In this document: one piece after another, positions 63,147-64,000 of the stretch
Numbering within the stretch: position 1 is the first letter of the stretch
Layout of the letters: the number at the start of each line of letters is the position of its first letter
NCBI RefSeq assembly: GCF_030345705.1
Contig: NZ_JAUASW010000003.1
Location: 310,001-374,000 of the forward strand
DNA length: 64,000 nt
DNA from: Pelomonas sp. SE-A7
GTDB taxonomy: Bacteria; Pseudomonadota; Gammaproteobacteria; Burkholderiales; Burkholderiaceae_C
Reading direction: 5' to 3'
Translations under genes and position numbers: made by a program
Notes under the pieces: model-generated
What the model saw: only the letters and a program-made list of their open reading frames with translations
Told to the model about the DNA's origin: nothing
Database searches by the model: none

Positions 63147-63617
63147 ATGGAAGGCATGAACATCGGCCAAGCGGCCGAAGCCTCGGGAGTCTCGGCAAAG
63201 ATGATCCGGCACTACGAGCAGGTCGGCCTGCTGCCGGCCGCCCGGCGAACGGAGTCCGGCTACCGGCAGTACGGCGACAACGAGGTCCACACCTTGCGCT
63301 TCATCCGTCAGGCTCGCGACCTGGGCTTTTCCATCGCCGAGATCGGTGAACTTGTGGGACTCTGGCAGAACCGGCGTCGACCCAGTCGCGTCGTCAAGGC
63401 GATGGCCGAGGCGCATATCGAGGCGCTTGAAGCGAAGGCTCAGGAACTGCTGGCCATGAAGGCGACGTTGGAGCACCTGGTGCATTGCTGCCATGGCGAC
63501 GATCGCCCGGAATGCCCCATCCTTGACACCTTGGCGGGTCAAGGTGCGACCGCACACGCGAAGCCCAACGCCAAGCCCACGGCGCAAAGCGGGCGCAAGA
63601 GGACTCAGTTCCAGTAG
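63147..63617 (+). CDS. cueR: CueR-like MerR-family copper regulator
   Basis: 156 residues from the ATG at 63147, which has AGGAG upstream; an in-frame TTG at 63111 overlaps the copA stop. Winged HTH: MNIGQAAEASGVSAKMIRHYE, EQVGLLPAARRTESGYRQYG; dimer helix; then the metal loop CCHGDDRPECP (Cys spaced as in CueR). It activates copper-export genes when Cu(I) or Ag(I) binds. Likely acts on the dyads at 52131 and 60853. Confidence 0.87.
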   Translation: MEGMNIGQAAEASGVSAKMIRHYEQVGLLPAARRTESGYRQYGDNEVHTLRFIRQARDLGFSIAEIGELVGLWQNRRRPSRVVKAMAEAHIEALEAKAQELLAMKATLEHLVHCCHGDDRPECPILDTLAGQGATAHAKPNAKPTAQSGRKRTQFQ

Positions 63618-63635
63618 GGCGCCGAGTCCTCTTGC
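63595..63635. terminator. 12-bp inverted repeat, bidirectional terminator
   Basis: GCAAGAGGACTC (63595-63606) and GAGTCCTCTTGC (63624-63635) are perfect inverted copies around a 17-nt loop. It lies between the convergent cueR and NqrF-like genes. Confidence 0.6.
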
Positions 63636-63643
63636 AGGCGGCT

Positions 63644-64000
63644 TCAGATCTTGAAGTCGTCGAAGGCTACGCGATCGTCCTGTACGCCCAGCTTCTTCAG
63701 CATCGCCCGCGTAGCAGTCAGCATCGGCGGAGGTCCGCAAAGGTAGAAGTCGCAGGCCTGCAAGTCCGGATGCATCTGCAGCATGCCCTCGCGAACCGCA
63801 TCGTGCACCATGCCGGATGGCCGCTCCGCGCCCCGTTCCTCGGACAGCACGAGCTGCCAGCTGAAGTTGTCGAAGCGGGTGGCCAGGGCCTCCATTTCTT
63901 CGACATAGGGTGCATCGGCAAGGTTGCGGGCGCCGTACCAGAAATGGATGGGCTCGTCCGCGCCTGACTCCAGCAGATCGCGCACCATGGCGCGCAGCGG
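63644..64000 (-). CDS. NqrF-like NADH:flavin/ferredoxin reductase, 3' end (partial)
   Basis: The visible C-terminal 118 or so residues match the end of NqrF-type FAD/NAD reductases: PIHFWYGARNLADAPYVEEME, WQLVLSEER, CDFYLCGPPPMLTATRAMLKKLGV and a final VAFDDF. The reading frame continues past the right edge, so the N-terminal ferredoxin and FAD parts are outside. It is the only non-metal gene at this end of the island. Confidence 0.75.
   Translation of the reverse strand, partial: PLRAMVRDLLESGADEPIHFWYGARNLADAPYVEEMEALATRFDNFSWQLVLSEERGAERPSGMVHDAVREGMLQMHPDLQACDFYLCGPPPMLTATRAMLKKLGVQDDRVAFDDFKI

Overview
The window is high-GC DNA from a betaproteobacterium, most likely order Burkholderiales. 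My lean to the Roseateles/Rubrivivax group is an inference from protein style, the split metH with a SAH riboswitch, and the gene mix. Two parts are visible: ordinary chromosome (about 1-14600) and a long accessory segment with lower and more uneven GC that starts at about 14601 and continues to the right edge.

Chromosomal part (1-14600): the end of an unrecognised gene, a DUF4197 protein, a PPOX-type flavoprotein, an alpha/beta hydrolase, a Band-7/SPFH protein, a ProQ-family RNA chaperone and a rhodanese. Methionine synthase is encoded as two genes (metH N-terminal half 4286-5347, C-terminal half 6765-9497). They are separated by an opposite-strand degenerate HD-type protein, and the second half is preceded by a SAH riboswitch. 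A glycine-zipper protein and a 982-residue MORN-repeat protein follow. The last chromosomal gene is comM/yifB, and it is broken: its first 70-80 codons are replaced by the end of the accessory segment.

Island, recombination and defence-like part (about 14601-29340): a four-gene module (three tyrosine-recombinase-like proteins plus a coiled-coil protein) sits at the junction with comM and is the likely integration machinery. It is followed by an IS66-family remnant, small membrane and HEPN-like hypothetical genes, a two-gene small-protein unit with its own terminator, and a three-gene omega/epsilon/zeta-like toxin-antitoxin set. Divergent from the toxin set is a compact five-gene operon (25407-28816): a ubiquitin-like protein, an E2-like protein without a canonical catalytic Cys, a JAB-E1 fusion, a DUF6527-like protein and a ClpP-fold serine protease. 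This is the most interesting system in the window.

Metal part (29380-64000): a P1B-4-type metal ATPase and a czcI-C-B-A efflux operon (Zn/Cd/Co type). Next comes a second defence-like patch: a HEPN-like protein, a HAD domain fused to an MbcA/ParS-type antitoxin domain, a truncated phosphoesterase and a DUF4041/GIY-YIG protein. Then a cusC-cusBF-cusA efflux operon and two Cu/Ag P1B ATPases, each behind a CueR-type dyad. A long copper operon follows (copZ, two small periplasmic proteins, outer-membrane factor, multicopper oxidase, cupredoxin, DUF411, CusF), with a CueR-like MerR regulator. At the right edge is the 3' end of an NqrF-like reductase. The other half of comM is not in the window, so the island, if it is a single one, extends past position 64000. 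All product names come from reading the translations; no database search was possible.
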